This document shows positions 51,149-61,374 of a DNA stretch of 64,000 nucleotides, in pieces; positions within the stretch are counted from its first letter, which is position 1; the number at the start of each line of letters is the position of its first letter. The translations under genes were made by a program, and so were the position numbers. Source of the stretch: Pseudomonas tumuqii. Lineage in GTDB: Bacteria; Pseudomonadota; Gammaproteobacteria; Pseudomonadales; Pseudomonadaceae. The notes below the pieces were generated by a model. It was not told the origin of the DNA, did no database searches, and saw only the letters and a program-made list of their open reading frames with translations. Location: NCBI RefSeq assembly GCF_013184545.1, contig NZ_JAAOJA010000009.1, forward strand, positions 186,001-250,000, read 5' to 3'.

Positions 51149-52069
51149 TCAGCCGAACGCTCGCGCGATCCGCTCGCGCAGCGCCGCATCCGGCAGGCGG
51201 CCGTGGCCGGCCAGCAGGTTGTCGGCCATATAGCGCGCCTTGGAGGTGGCCGGGATCACCACGGTTACCGCCGGGTGGGCGAGGATGAACTTGAGCAGCA
51301 ACTGCGCCCAGGAGGTGGCGTCGACCTCGATCGCCCAGTCCGGTAATGGCGTGTCCCTGACCCGGTCGAACAACTGGCCGCGCTGGAATGGCCGGTTGAT
51401 CAGGGTGGCGATACCGCGGTCGGCGCAGTAGGGCAACAGGCGCTGCTCGGCGTTGCGCTCACCCACCGAATAGTTGAGCTGGACGAAGTCCACCGGCTCC
51501 TTCGCCAGCACCGCGAGCAGGTCGTCATGGGCCGACTCGCGGTAATGGGTGATGCCGATGTAGCGCACCTTGCCCTGTTCCTTGAGCTCGCGCAGCAGGC
51601 CGAGCTGGGTACGGGTGTCCTGCAGGTTGTGCACCTGCAGCAGATCGAGCCGCTCGGTTTGCAGGGCGCGCAGGCTGGCCGCGACCTGAGCCATGCCGCG
51701 CTCGCGGCCGCTGGCGGAGACCTTGCTGGCGAGAAACGCCTTGTCCTGGGTGCCGGTGCGCCTTAGCAACTCGCCGCTGACTGCCTCGGCGTTGCCATAG
51801 CTGGGTGCGGTGTCGATCAGCTTGCCGCCGCCGTTGATAAAAGTACGCATCACCTCGTCCAGCGGGTCGAGGCTGGCGTCGTCGAGACTGACATTGAAGG
51901 TGCGCGAGGTGCCCAGGCCGATCACCGGCAGCAGCTCGCCGCTGGCGGGGATGGCGCGTTGCAGCAGTTGGCTGGGGGTGGCGAAGGCGCCGCGCGCCAG
52001 CCAGGGCACCGCGGCGGCGAGGCCGAGCAGGGCGGCGCTGCGCCGAATGAAGTGACGACGGCTGGGCAT
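51149..52069 (-). CDS. Tat-exported aldo/keto reductase
   Basis: This 306-residue protein has a twin-arginine signal (SRRHFIRRSAALLGLAAAV, cleavage near residue 30) and an aldo/keto reductase TIM barrel. Asp and Tyr of LIDTAPSYGNAE near residue 90, Lys of AFLASKVS near 117, and His of LQVHNLQD near 147 match the catalytic tetrad. The C-terminal VIPATSKARYMADNL is the usual cofactor-binding end. Export in folded form implies cofactor loading before export. Most family members are cytoplasmic, so this is unusual. The substrate is unknown. Confidence 0.88.
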   Translation of the reverse strand: MPSRRHFIRRSAALLGLAAAVPWLARGAFATPSQLLQRAIPASGELLPVIGLGTSRTFNVSLDDASLDPLDEVMRTFINGGGKLIDTAPSYGNAEAVSGELLRRTGTQDKAFLASKVSASGRERGMAQVAASLRALQTERLDLLQVHNLQDTRTQLGLLRELKEQGKVRYIGITHYRESAHDDLLAVLAKEPVDFVQLNYSVGERNAEQRLLPYCADRGIATLINRPFQRGQLFDRVRDTPLPDWAIEVDATSWAQLLLKFILAHPAVTVVIPATSKARYMADNLLAGHGRLPDAALRERIARAFG

Positions 52070-52357
52070 GGGATCCTCCGTGGTGGCACTGCGCTGGGCG
52101 GCGGGAAGAGCGACTCGGCTCCTCGAACAAGCATAGGTCGCTGCTGCAGCGTTCGTGTGACCGCCGCGCCCGGCCTGCTGCGCCCGGCCAGTTGTTAGCT
52201 GATATGTCGATCAGGCAGCGCGGCCAGGCCCGTTCCTGCAAGGGCCGTGCGCGGACCTTGTAGCCACCATGTTTCGCGCAAGCCGTAGGAGCGGCCGGGG
52301 CGCCCAGCCCATGCCAGCGATGCTTTTTTCTACTGCACAGGCACCCGCAAACGCCGC

Positions 52358-53278
52358 TCAGCCGCTCGCCGCCAGTCCCTCGAGAAAACTCTCCAGCACC
52401 AGGTGCGGCCGGCGACCCTTGCGGGTGACGGCGGCCAGGCTGAGGTCGTAGAAGCGCGAGTCCGCCTTCAGCGCGCGCAGGCGGCCCTGTTGTACCCAGG
52501 CCGCGGCGTAGTGGTCGGGCAGGTAACCGATGAAGCGTCCGGTGAGAATCAGGAACGCCATGCCCTCGCGGTCCGAGGCGCTGGCGGTGCAGTTGAGCGC
52601 CTGGTAGTGGCTCTGCACCTCCGGCGGCAGGCGGAAGGTCGGCGCGATGGCGTCCTGGGCATTGAGCCGCTGATCCTCAAGCTGCTGGTCGTCGACATAG
52701 AACAGCGGATGGCCAACGGCGCAGTAGAGCAGCGAGCGCTCGTCGTACAGCGCCTGGTAGTCCAGCCCGGACAGTGCGCCGGCCTGGGGCACCACGCCGA
52801 TATGCAGGCGGCCGTCGAGCACGCCTTGCTCGACCTCGCTCGGCGGGGTCATGCGGATATGGATGCGCACCTCCGGACCGCGCTCCTTGAGCCGCGCCAG
52901 GGCGTTGGTGATGCGCATGTGCGGCACCGTCACCAGGTTGTCGGTGAGGCCGATGTTCAGTTCGCCGCGCAGGTGCTGATGGAGGCCGTTGACCTCGGTG
53001 CGAAAGCTCTCCAGCGCCGCCAGCAGTTGCTGGGTCGACTGGTACACCTCGCGGCCTTCCTCGGTCAGGGCGAAGCCGGCGCGACCGCGCTGGCACAGGC
53101 GCAGGCCGAGGCGCTGTTCGAGGTCGCTCATCTGCTGGCTGATCGCCGAGCGGCCGATCCCCAGCACGCTCTCGGCGGCGGAAAATCCGCCGCAGTCGGC
53201 CACGCTGCGAAACAGCTTGAGCAGGCGGATATCGAAGTCGCTGACCTGGGCCAGGGGTTCTGCACGACGTGTGCTCAT
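52358..53278 (-). CDS. bauR: LysR-family regulator, BauR-like
   Basis: This 306-residue LysR protein has the helix-turn-helix LFRSVADCGGFSAAESVLGIGRSAISQQMSDLEQRLG (about residues 21-58, seen in parts) and an effector domain starting ELNIGLTDNL. It lies opposite bauA with 176 bases between. In P. aeruginosa the equivalent BauR activates bauABCD for beta-alanine use; identity here is by context and family. A LysR operator should lie in 53279-53361, where no perfect dyad was recognised. Confidence 0.82.
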   Translation of the reverse strand: MSTRRAEPLAQVSDFDIRLLKLFRSVADCGGFSAAESVLGIGRSAISQQMSDLEQRLGLRLCQRGRAGFALTEEGREVYQSTQQLLAALESFRTEVNGLHQHLRGELNIGLTDNLVTVPHMRITNALARLKERGPEVRIHIRMTPPSEVEQGVLDGRLHIGVVPQAGALSGLDYQALYDERSLLYCAVGHPLFYVDDQQLEDQRLNAQDAIAPTFRLPPEVQSHYQALNCTASASDREGMAFLILTGRFIGYLPDHYAAAWVQQGRLRALKADSRFYDLSLAAVTRKGRRPHLVLESFLEGLAASG

Positions 53279-53362
53279 TGTTTAGTGACCACTTAACTAA
53301 AGATAAGAAGAGTGTGCTTTTACTGACTGTATGCCCGTGGCACCTTGTCTGGCAATTACTCT

Positions 53363-53418
53363 GTAGGAGCGGGCCATGCCCGCGACCTGTGCCTTTCGCG
53401 GGCATGGCCCGCTCCTAC
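53363..53418. repeat. REP palindrome between bauR and bauA
   Basis: Two perfect 23-base inverted arms start GTAGGAGCGGGCCATGCCCG (53363-53385 and 53396-53418). It lies in the presumed bauA leader about 40 bases before the start codon. Confidence 0.85.
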
Positions 53419-53454
53419 GAGATGAAACACACCGCCCATCCCCGCGAGGCCGCC

Positions 53455-54801
53455 ATGAACCTGCCACAGACCGCCACCCCGTCACTGGCCAGCCAGCTCA
53501 AGCTGGATGCCCACTGGATGCCGTTCACCGCCAACCGCCAGTTCCAGCGCGACCCACGCCTGATCGTCGAGGCCTCCGGCAGCTGGCTGACCGACGATCA
53601 GGGGCGCAAGGTCTACGACAGCCTGTCCGGCCTGTGGACCTGCGGTGCCGGTCACTCGCGCAAGGAAATCCAGGACGCGGTGGCCAGGCAACTCGGCACC
53701 CTCGATTATTCGCCGGGCTTCCAGTACGGCCACCCGCTGTCCTTCCAGCTGGCCGAGCAGATCGCCGACCTGATGCCGGGCGACCTCAACCACGTGTTCT
53801 TCACCGGCTCCGGCTCCGAGTGCGCCGACACCGCGGTGAAGATGGCCAAGGCCTACTGGCGCCTGAAAGGCCAGCCGGCCAAGACCAAGTTCATCGGCCG
53901 CGCCCGTGGCTACCACGGCGTCAACATCGCCGGCACCAGCCTCGGCGGCATCGGTGGCAACCGCAAGATGTACGGCCAGTTCATGGACGTCGACCACCTG
54001 CCGCACACCCTGCAGCCCGGCATGGCCTTCACCCAGGGCATGGCCGCGACCGGCGGCGTCGAGCTGGCCAACGAGCTGCTCAAGCTGATCGAACTGCACG
54101 ACGCCTCGAACATCGCCGCGGTGATCGTCGAGCCGATGTCCGGCTCGGCCGGCGTCATCGTGCCGCCCACCGGCTACCTGCAGCGCCTGCGCGAAATCTG
54201 CACGCAGCACAACATCCTGCTGATCTTCGACGAAGTGATCACCGCCTTCGGCCGTTTGGGCAAGTGGAGCGGCGCCGAGTACTTCGGCGTGACCCCGGAC
54301 ATCATCAATGCCGCCAAGCAGATCACCAACGGCGCGATCCCGCTGGGCGCGGTGATCGCCAGCAGCGAGATCTACAACACCTTCATGCAGCAGGCCACGC
54401 CCGAGCACATGGTCGAGTTCACCCACGGCTACACCTACTCGGCCCACCCGGTGGCCTGCGCCGCCGGCCTGGCCTCGCTGGATCTGCTTAAGCGGGAGAA
54501 CCTGCTGCAGCAGTCCGCCGAGCTGGCGCCCAAATTCGCCGCGGCCTTGCATGGCCTCAAAGGCAGCCAGCATGTGATCGACATCCGCAACTGCGGCCTG
54601 GCCGGCGCGATCCAGATCGCTCCGCGCGACGGCGACCCGGTGATCCGCCCATTCGAGGCCGGCATGGCCCTGTGGAAGGCCGGCTTCTACGTACGCTTCG
54701 GCGGCGACACCCTGCAGTTCGGCCCGACCTTCAACGCCAAGATGGAAGACCTCGAGCGCATGTTCGGCGCGGTGGGCGACGCCCTGCAAGGGGTGAGCTG
54801 A
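53455..54801 (+). CDS. bauA: Beta-alanine-pyruvate transaminase
   Basis: This 448-residue class-III PLP aminotransferase moves the amino group of beta-alanine to pyruvate, giving malonate semialdehyde and alanine. The PLP-binding motifs are LIFDEVITAFGRLG near residue 255 and the Schiff-base Lys in NAAKQITNGAIPLG near 288; FFTGSGSECADTAVKMA near 120 holds the phosphate. The start at 53455 (GAGG upstream) is chosen over a long upstream frame that crosses the REP element. It is followed two bases later by bauB. Confidence 0.92.
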   Translation: MNLPQTATPSLASQLKLDAHWMPFTANRQFQRDPRLIVEASGSWLTDDQGRKVYDSLSGLWTCGAGHSRKEIQDAVARQLGTLDYSPGFQYGHPLSFQLAEQIADLMPGDLNHVFFTGSGSECADTAVKMAKAYWRLKGQPAKTKFIGRARGYHGVNIAGTSLGGIGGNRKMYGQFMDVDHLPHTLQPGMAFTQGMAATGGVELANELLKLIELHDASNIAAVIVEPMSGSAGVIVPPTGYLQRLREICTQHNILLIFDEVITAFGRLGKWSGAEYFGVTPDIINAAKQITNGAIPLGAVIASSEIYNTFMQQATPEHMVEFTHGYTYSAHPVACAAGLASLDLLKRENLLQQSAELAPKFAAALHGLKGSQHVIDIRNCGLAGAIQIAPRDGDPVIRPFEAGMALWKAGFYVRFGGDTLQFGPTFNAKMEDLERMFGAVGDALQGVS

Positions 54802-54802
54802 G

Positions 54803-55090
54803 ATGAGCCAGCGCCCGCAGGCCGTACCCAGCGTGCAGGTGGACAACGAGCGCGTGATCGTCACCGAATGGCGCTTCGCGCCCGGCGCCGAAACCGGCCG
54901 CCACCGTCACGGCTACGATTACCTGGTGCTGCCGATGACCGACGGCACCCTGCTGCTGGAAACCCCGGAGGGCGAGAAACACGCGCCCCTGGTGGCCGGC
55001 CAAGCCTACTACCGCCAGGCCGGCATCGAGCACAACGTGATCAATGCCAGCGACCACGACATCGTGTTCGTCGAAACCGAAATCAAGTAA
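54803..55090 (+). CDS. bauB: Small cupin protein, BauB-like
   Basis: This 95-residue single cupin domain has its metal-site pattern in GRHRHGYDYLVLPM and the second motif in GIEHNVINAS. BauB of P. aeruginosa lies at the same place in the bau locus; its role in beta-alanine use is not defined. The spacing to bauA is one base, so it is in the same transcript. It is cytoplasmic, with no signal peptide. Confidence 0.85.
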   Translation: MSQRPQAVPSVQVDNERVIVTEWRFAPGAETGRHRHGYDYLVLPMTDGTLLLETPEGEKHAPLVAGQAYYRQAGIEHNVINASDHDIVFVETEIK

Positions 55091-55158
55091 ACACGGACAA
55101 CCGCCTCTCCCTTCTGGGGGGAGGGCCGGGGTTAGGGAATCGATTAACCACTGTCCCT

Positions 55159-55227
55159 GTAGGAGCGGGCCATGCCCGCGAAGCCCACAAATCCCAAGGT
55201 GGATAAAAAAGCGTCATCCACCCTACA
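55159..55227. repeat. REP half-site and GTAGGGTGGATGACGC half-site before bauC
   Basis: GTAGGAGCGGGCCATGCCCG at 55159-55178 belongs to the REP family. GCGTCATCCACCCTAC at 55211-55226 belongs to the 24331 family. Together they occupy the bauB-bauC gap. Confidence 0.75.
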
Positions 55228-55242
55228 GAATCGGAGATTTCC

Positions 55243-56739
<1,497 letters not shown>

Positions 56740-56761
56740 GCGCGGGTAGGGTGGTAAACAC

Positions 56762-56790
56762 AAAGGCCAGTCGCGAGACTGGCCTTTTTG
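56762..56790 (+). terminator. Intrinsic terminator after bauC
   Basis: AAAGGCCAGTC and GACTGGCCTTT form an 11-bp stem with a GCGA loop, followed by TTTTTG-type sequence. It lies 23 bases past the bauC stop. Confidence 0.92.
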
Positions 56791-57265
56791 CTAGGTAAAC
56801 GATGGGCGCCGGTGATGCACGATTTTGTAGGATGCGGTTGAGCGCAGCGATACCCATCAAACTCTGGAACTAAACAGCGATTACTGACCCGAATTACGCT
56901 GCTTGCCCGCCGCAGAGGAGGTGGCCTCAATATTAGTTTCGCCCTTACGGCGAGTCACTTTTTGCAGTCGCCGGATGGCCGGCCCCGCAAAAAGTAACCA
57001 AAAACGCTTGCCCCTGCATCCGGGTCTCGCTGCGCTCGACTTCCCTCACTCCATCATTGCTCCGAGGGCCCGCCGCGAAGGGCCATCCCTGGCCCATCGC
57101 GGCTCTTGCGGCATCCCTGCCGCTCAACCCCTTCCACAACGATTCCGTTCGGCCTCCTGAAGGGGCGTTTGGCGTCGCCTGATAGTTCTGCGCAGGGTTA
57201 CCAAAAGCAGAATCAAAAGCGTCGATTTCCGATCATGCCCACGCTCCAGCGTGGGCACACCGCCT

Positions 57266-57290
57266 GTGACGCTCCGCGTCACGGTTTTTT
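57266..57290 (+). terminator. Terminator-like hairpin with T-run inside the repeat element
   Basis: GTGACGC and GCGTCAC pair around TCC, followed by GG and TTTTTT at 57285-57290. Confidence 0.65.
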
Positions 57291-57482
57291 GCTTGCCTCT
57301 CGCCGTGCTGTTGATTCCACAAATCTCCCAGGCGACGCGATCCTTGATCCCGTCAGGAGGCCGAGTGGAGGTGCTGTGGAGAGGGGCGTTTGGCATGGAT
57401 GCCAAACGAGGAACGATGGGCGGGGCCGCTTAGGCCAGGGATGGCCCTTCGTGACGACCCTCGGAACAGTGCCGGAGCGAGG

Positions 57483-57685
57483 AAACGGAGCGAAGCGGAG
57501 TAACAGCCGCAGGCTGGCCCGAAGGGTGAGCGTAGCGAATCAAGTTGAGCGAAGCGAAACCCGTATGCCGGGCGCGCTTTCTCTTTGGTTACTTTCTCTT
57601 TCTCTTTCGCGCGAGCAAAGAGAAACGGAGCGAAGCGGAGTAACAGCCGCAGGCTGACCCGAAGGGTGAGCGAAGCGAATCAAGT
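57483..57685. repeat. 63-base direct repeats within the element
   Basis: Copies at 57483-57545 and 57623-57685 begin AAACGGAGCGAAGCGGAGTA and differ at about two positions. They are spaced 140 bases start to start. Confidence 0.85.
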
Positions 57686-57829
57686 GACTCGCCGTAAGGG
57701 CGAAACACGTAATCAAAGCCAGTGGAGTTGCGCCGGATTAACACCGGTTGCTTGGTTGCTTGCCGAGAAATTGATGGGTATCGCTGCGCTCAACCCATCC
57801 TGAAAAGTCGTGCTGCGCCACATTAAAAG

Positions 57830-58915
57830 CTACGAATAGAAACCAGTGGTCGTTTTTAGCTGATCGGCAAAATCGTAGATTTCATCCAGTGAGCTGATCG
57901 GGTGGCGGGTCTCGGTTTTCTCTTGGTCAAAGATGCCGATGTATTTCTGCATGCGGTTGAAGTGCAGGCGACAAATTGGTTTACGGTTATTGTCGTCCAG
58001 CAAAATGCCGAAGTAGCTCTGAGTGTCACGCTGAATAATCCGCTTCGCGTCAACAACCGAGCGCACAATCGCTTTTACAATGTGGTAGCCCTCAAGCTCT
58101 TCAAGCGTGGTCATCACTTTGTCGTCTGCGGGCTCGTCGAGTTGTTCTGCCGGGGCGTCGCTTGATGTCGGTGCGGCAGCGGAATAGCTGGGCTGTAGCG
58201 CACCGCTCATTGCAGACTTCAAACGATCATTAATTTGGTCGCTCAAAAATTGAGCAACAGCTTTTCGGGTCAGTTCGGCGAATTGCTCACGCACTTTTTG
58301 CGTGATCATTCCTTCATAAACACGTGATGCGAAGAATTTTACAAAATCATCATCAGGTTTGCTGAACTGGGATGCGATCTCTTTTTTTATTTGGCTGACG
58401 TATTTCAGTTCGCCCGCGGAGTTGACAATGGACTCAACGTCGAAGGCCGACTTTGTGAGTTTTATGAGTTCAGGTACTGCATGTTCATCGATGTCGAGTA
58501 AATCCAGTTCAAGAAAGGGCTTCTCATCCATCTTGTTTGGTGCGTCAAGGTCAGTAAAGAATTTGTAGACTTGGCCGTTCGTGAGGATGGAGATGCGTGC
58601 GTTGGTTACATGGAAGTAGCGAAACAGTTGGGAGGCGTGATTGACGTTCAGTGGTTCGCCAATCTTCTTGCATTCGATCAGTATCTGAACTTCGCCGTCT
58701 TTCAGGATTGCGTAGTCAATCTTTTCACCTTTCTTTGTCCCTACGTCACAGACAAATTCCGGGGTTACTTCCCGTGGATCAAAAACGTCGTAGCCGAGAA
58801 CGGTGTTGATGAATGGCATGACAAAGGCATTTTTTGTAGCTTCTTCCGTTTTTATCGCTGCAGCCTGTTGGCGGATCTTGGCTGAAAGGCTGTTAAGTTT
58901 TTCGAAGAATTCCAT
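57830..58915 (-). CDS. Orphan type I restriction HsdR-N-domain protein (PD-(D/E)XK nuclease-like)
   Basis: This 361-residue protein has an N-terminal HsdR-N-type nuclease fold: EEATKNAFVMPFINTVLGYDVFDP leads to EKIDYAILKDGEVQILIECKK, giving Asp67 and Glu81-Cys-Lys83, the PD-(D/E)XK catalytic pattern. No helicase, methylase or specificity subunit is present. The C-terminal third (DAKRIIQRDTQSYFGILLDDNNRKPICRLHF in part) is a separate conserved-looking domain. Base composition is more AT-rich than the neighbours. The gene lies next to the repeat element, which suggests transfer. Restriction or defence is inferred, not shown. Confidence 0.78.
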   Translation of the reverse strand: MEFFEKLNSLSAKIRQQAAAIKTEEATKNAFVMPFINTVLGYDVFDPREVTPEFVCDVGTKKGEKIDYAILKDGEVQILIECKKIGEPLNVNHASQLFRYFHVTNARISILTNGQVYKFFTDLDAPNKMDEKPFLELDLLDIDEHAVPELIKLTKSAFDVESIVNSAGELKYVSQIKKEIASQFSKPDDDFVKFFASRVYEGMITQKVREQFAELTRKAVAQFLSDQINDRLKSAMSGALQPSYSAAAPTSSDAPAEQLDEPADDKVMTTLEELEGYHIVKAIVRSVVDAKRIIQRDTQSYFGILLDDNNRKPICRLHFNRMQKYIGIFDQEKTETRHPISSLDEIYDFADQLKTTTGFYS

Positions 58916-58974
58916 GTCTAGCTCCTTGCTGTATTAATGCCCGTGGTTTGTGTTGGCTTATGCGATACGTCGTG

Positions 58975-59793
58975 TCACTTCCCCACCTTCCTATTCCTCA
59001 CATACAACGCCTCTCCCCCCGTCGCACTGCTCCCGCGTACCTGCAGTTCAAAACGCTTGGGATGGCCCTTGATCAAATCGCTGAGCTTCTTGAACCCATA
59101 CAGCCGCGCATCGAACGCCGGGCGCAGCTTGCTGATATTCGAGCCAAGCAGGCCGAGCTGGACCCAGCCGTCCTCGTCGTTGATGTCTTCGATGACCTTG
59201 GCGATAAAGTCCGTCGGCACTTTCTGCGCTTTCGGTTTGGCCGCTGGCCTGGCCGGTTCGCCGGGTTGTCCGCTGGGCGCGCTCGGTTGCGCTTTGTCGT
59301 CGCTGCTGGCCGGCTCGGGTTGGGCTTGCGCGGCGTCGGCGCGCAGCAGTTCGGTGTAGATGAACTTGTCGCAGGCGGAGACGAACGGCGAGGGGGTCTT
59401 CTCTTCGCCGAAGCCGTAGACGGTCAGGCCTTCCTCGCGCAGGCGGGCGGCCAGGCGGGTGAAGTCGCTGTCGCTGGAGACCAGGCAGAAACCGTCGAAA
59501 CGCCGGGTGTAGAGCAGGTCCATGGCGTCGATGATCAAGGCGCTGTCGGTGGCGTTCTTGCCGCGGGTGTAGGCGAATTGCTGGATCGGCTGGATGGAGT
59601 GATCGAGCAGCACCTTCTTCCAGCCGCCGAGGTTGGGCTGGGTCCAGTCGCCGTAGATGCGCTTGACGCTGGCGACGCCGAACTTGGCGATTTCCTCGAA
59701 CAGGCCTTCGACGATGGCGGCGGAGGCGTTGTCGGCATCGATCAGCACCGCCAGCAGCTGTTGCTGGCGTGGAGGGTGGGCTTTGCTGGCCAT
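58975..59793 (-). CDS. NYN-domain protein with C-terminal LOTUS/OST-HTH-like domain
   Basis: This 272-residue protein has an N-terminal NYN (PIN-like) domain with acidic active-site residues in AVLIDADNASA (Asp19, Asp21), KNATDSALIIDAMDLL near residue 85, and CLVSSDSDFTRLA near 105. A Pro/Ala-rich linker of about 45 residues follows, then a winged-helix LOTUS-like domain (TDFIAKVIEDINDEDGWVQLGLLGSNISKL in part). LabA/DUF88 relatives are putative RNases or RNA-binding regulators. AAGGATG upstream supports ATG 59793. It is cytoplasmic. Confidence 0.87.
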   Translation of the reverse strand: MASKAHPPRQQQLLAVLIDADNASAAIVEGLFEEIAKFGVASVKRIYGDWTQPNLGGWKKVLLDHSIQPIQQFAYTRGKNATDSALIIDAMDLLYTRRFDGFCLVSSDSDFTRLAARLREEGLTVYGFGEEKTPSPFVSACDKFIYTELLRADAAQAQPEPASSDDKAQPSAPSGQPGEPARPAAKPKAQKVPTDFIAKVIEDINDEDGWVQLGLLGSNISKLRPAFDARLYGFKKLSDLIKGHPKRFELQVRGSSATGGEALYVRNRKVGK

Positions 59794-59978
59794 GGGGTCA
59801 TCCTTGCAGAGACGTGCCCTGAACATACTGCGGATGCTGGCAGGGCGCCATAGGCAAGCGTCTGCCGCCTGGGCGCCGGTGCCGGCGGGGTAAAGAGGGC
59901 CTGGAACTTGCTATGGGTCCAGCGTCCGGGCGTCCGCCCGGTCGATCACGATTCGATAGCCCCACGGGAGCACGCTCG

Positions 59979-60398
59979 ATGAACACCTCCTCCATCGCCG
60001 ATTACATGACCAAGGACTTTGCCACCATCCGCGCCGATATGCCGGTGGTGGAGGCGGCTCGGCAGTTGATGCGCCATCACATTCTCGGCGGGCCGGTTAC
60101 CGATGCTCAGGGCCTGCTATTGGGCTGGATTTCCGAGCAGGAGTGTCTGCAGGTGGCGATTCAGGTGGCCTATTACAACCAGCGAGTGGCCACGGTGCGC
60201 GACATCATGCGTACCGACGTGCTCAGCGTGACGCCAGAAATGGACGCCGTGGCGCTGGCGCAGCAGATGCTCGGCGACAAGCCGAAGAGCTACCCGGTGG
60301 TCGATGCCGGTGGCAAGGTGATCGGGGTGATTACCCGCCGGCATATCCTCAAATTGCTGGATAACCTGATGGTATTGCCGCTTTCCCGCTCGGCCTGA
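59979..60398 (+). CDS. CBS-domain pair protein
   Basis: This 139-residue protein consists of two CBS domains: SIADYMTKDFATIRADMPVVEAARQLMRHHI with GGPVTDAQGLLLGWISEQE, then VRDIMRTDVLSVTPEM with YPVVDAGGKVIGVITRRHIL (each shown in part). CBS pairs bind adenine nucleotides and regulate partners. No partner domain is fused. GGGAG upstream supports ATG 59979. It is divergent from the NYN gene. Confidence 0.9.
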   Translation: MNTSSIADYMTKDFATIRADMPVVEAARQLMRHHILGGPVTDAQGLLLGWISEQECLQVAIQVAYYNQRVATVRDIMRTDVLSVTPEMDAVALAQQMLGDKPKSYPVVDAGGKVIGVITRRHILKLLDNLMVLPLSRSA

Positions 60399-60673
60399 AC
60401 CCCTACTTTGCCCCTTCAGGGTGCATGCATGGGGTGGCGTGGCCGCTGCGTGCACCAAAAGTGGCTGATTGGCGCCGGGTGGAGTGGGGCCTGGGCCTGG
60501 GCGTCTCCTCGCGCAGGGTTTTCCTCCCAGTGGCGCGCCCGGCCAGCCAGCGTTTCGTGCTTCGCTATCTGCCATTTGCTTGACCTGCGCCGGGGTACGG
60601 CCGGGTGGTTGCGCCTATAGTCGCCGCCTTGAACGCCCGACCTATCGAGCAAACCAGGCAAAGGTCTCCCGCC

Positions 60674-61300
60674 ATGCGCGCACTCGCCCTTGTGTTCTTC
60701 TGTTGCATCGCCAGCCTGGCCCAGGCCAGCGACGAGGCCATGCAGCGCTTTACCCAGCTCAACGCCGACCCGGCACTGCGCGAGCAGGCCTATGCCGCCG
60801 GTCAGGAGCGTATTCGCTTCTGCGGCAATTGCCACGGCGAGAACGGCAACAGCAAGCGGCCGTACATTCCCAATCTGGCCGAGCAGAACCCGGTGTATCT
60901 GTTCAACGCCTTCGAGAAGTTCGCCAGCGGCGAGCGCAAGGATTACGTGATGTCCCAGCTGGCGCCGAACCTGACCCTGGAAGATCGGGTCAACGTCGCC
61001 ATCTACTTCGGTCAGCAGAAGCTGCTGGCGCATAGCGAGCCGGTCGACGCGGCGTTGCAGCAGCAGGGCGAGGTGACGTTCAAGACCATCTGCACCGGCT
61101 GCCACGGCGTGAATGCCGAGGGCCGCGACAACACCCCGCGCCTGGCCGGCCAGCCGGCCGAGTACCTGCGCAAGGCGCTGACCCGTTTTCGCGACAAGGA
61201 CCCGAGCCGCGCCGGCTCGGTGATGATGTCGATCGCCGCCGACTTCAGCGACGCACAGATCGGCGCCCTGGCCGCCTATCTGCAGCAATTGCAACCCTGA
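60674..61300 (+). CDS. Di-haem cytochrome c (c4-like), periplasmic
   Basis: This 208-residue protein has a signal peptide (ALALVFFCCIASLAQA, cleavage near residue 18) and two haem-binding motifs: CGNCH (Cys50, Cys53, His54) and CTGCH (Cys140, Cys143, His144). Two similar domains of about 90 residues and axial Met candidates (YVMSQ, VMMSIA) match cytochrome c4-type electron carriers. ATG 60674 is chosen because it gives the signal peptide. It stands alone, so its oxidase or reductase partner is not seen. Confidence 0.9.
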   Translation: MRALALVFFCCIASLAQASDEAMQRFTQLNADPALREQAYAAGQERIRFCGNCHGENGNSKRPYIPNLAEQNPVYLFNAFEKFASGERKDYVMSQLAPNLTLEDRVNVAIYFGQQKLLAHSEPVDAALQQQGEVTFKTICTGCHGVNAEGRDNTPRLAGQPAEYLRKALTRFRDKDPSRAGSVMMSIAADFSDAQIGALAAYLQQLQP

Positions 61301-61326
61301 CCGCAGGCGTGCCGGCGCCCGGTCGT

Positions 61327-61355
61327 GATGGGTATCGCTGCGCTCAACATCCTAC
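61327..61355 (-). repeat. Dispersed repeat copy GATGGGTATCGCTGCGCTCA
   Basis: A single copy of the family at 1905 and 41315, here between convergent cytochrome and endonuclease genes. Confidence 0.8.
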
Positions 61356-61374
61356 GAAGCCACCCCCGCTGGCG

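Larger units (their letters stand above)
56827..57802. repeat. Nested inverted-repeat element (about 1 kb), no supported gene
   Basis: The outer ends are inverted copies of the dispersed repeat: GTAGGATGCGGTTGAGCGCA... at 56827-56860 and ...CAACCCATCCTG at 57771-57802. The inner ends are perfect 23-base inverted copies starting GTTTCGCCCTTACGGCGAGT (56936-56958) and its complement (57684-57706). Inside are ACTTTTTGC/GCAAAAAGT arms (56955-56998), a hairpin at 57237-57256, an intrinsic-type terminator at 57266-57290, and 63-base direct repeats. Open frames inside (for example 57106-57657) are Arg-rich and look non-coding. Confidence 0.75.

Noticed and set aside
49222..53420. REP-type GTAGGAGCGGGCC repeats as a CRISPR array
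   Set aside because: Copies are scattered hundreds of bases to kilobases apart in both orientations, with no regular spacers.
57106..57657. Arg-rich 183-codon frame in the repeat element
   Set aside because: It runs through direct repeats, hairpins and a terminator, has no ribosome site and changes frame content at the repeats.
60399..60673. Possible small gene between the CBS and cytochrome genes
   Set aside because: A 70-codon frame (60408-60620) is compositionally like intergenic DNA, with no ribosome site and no family signal.
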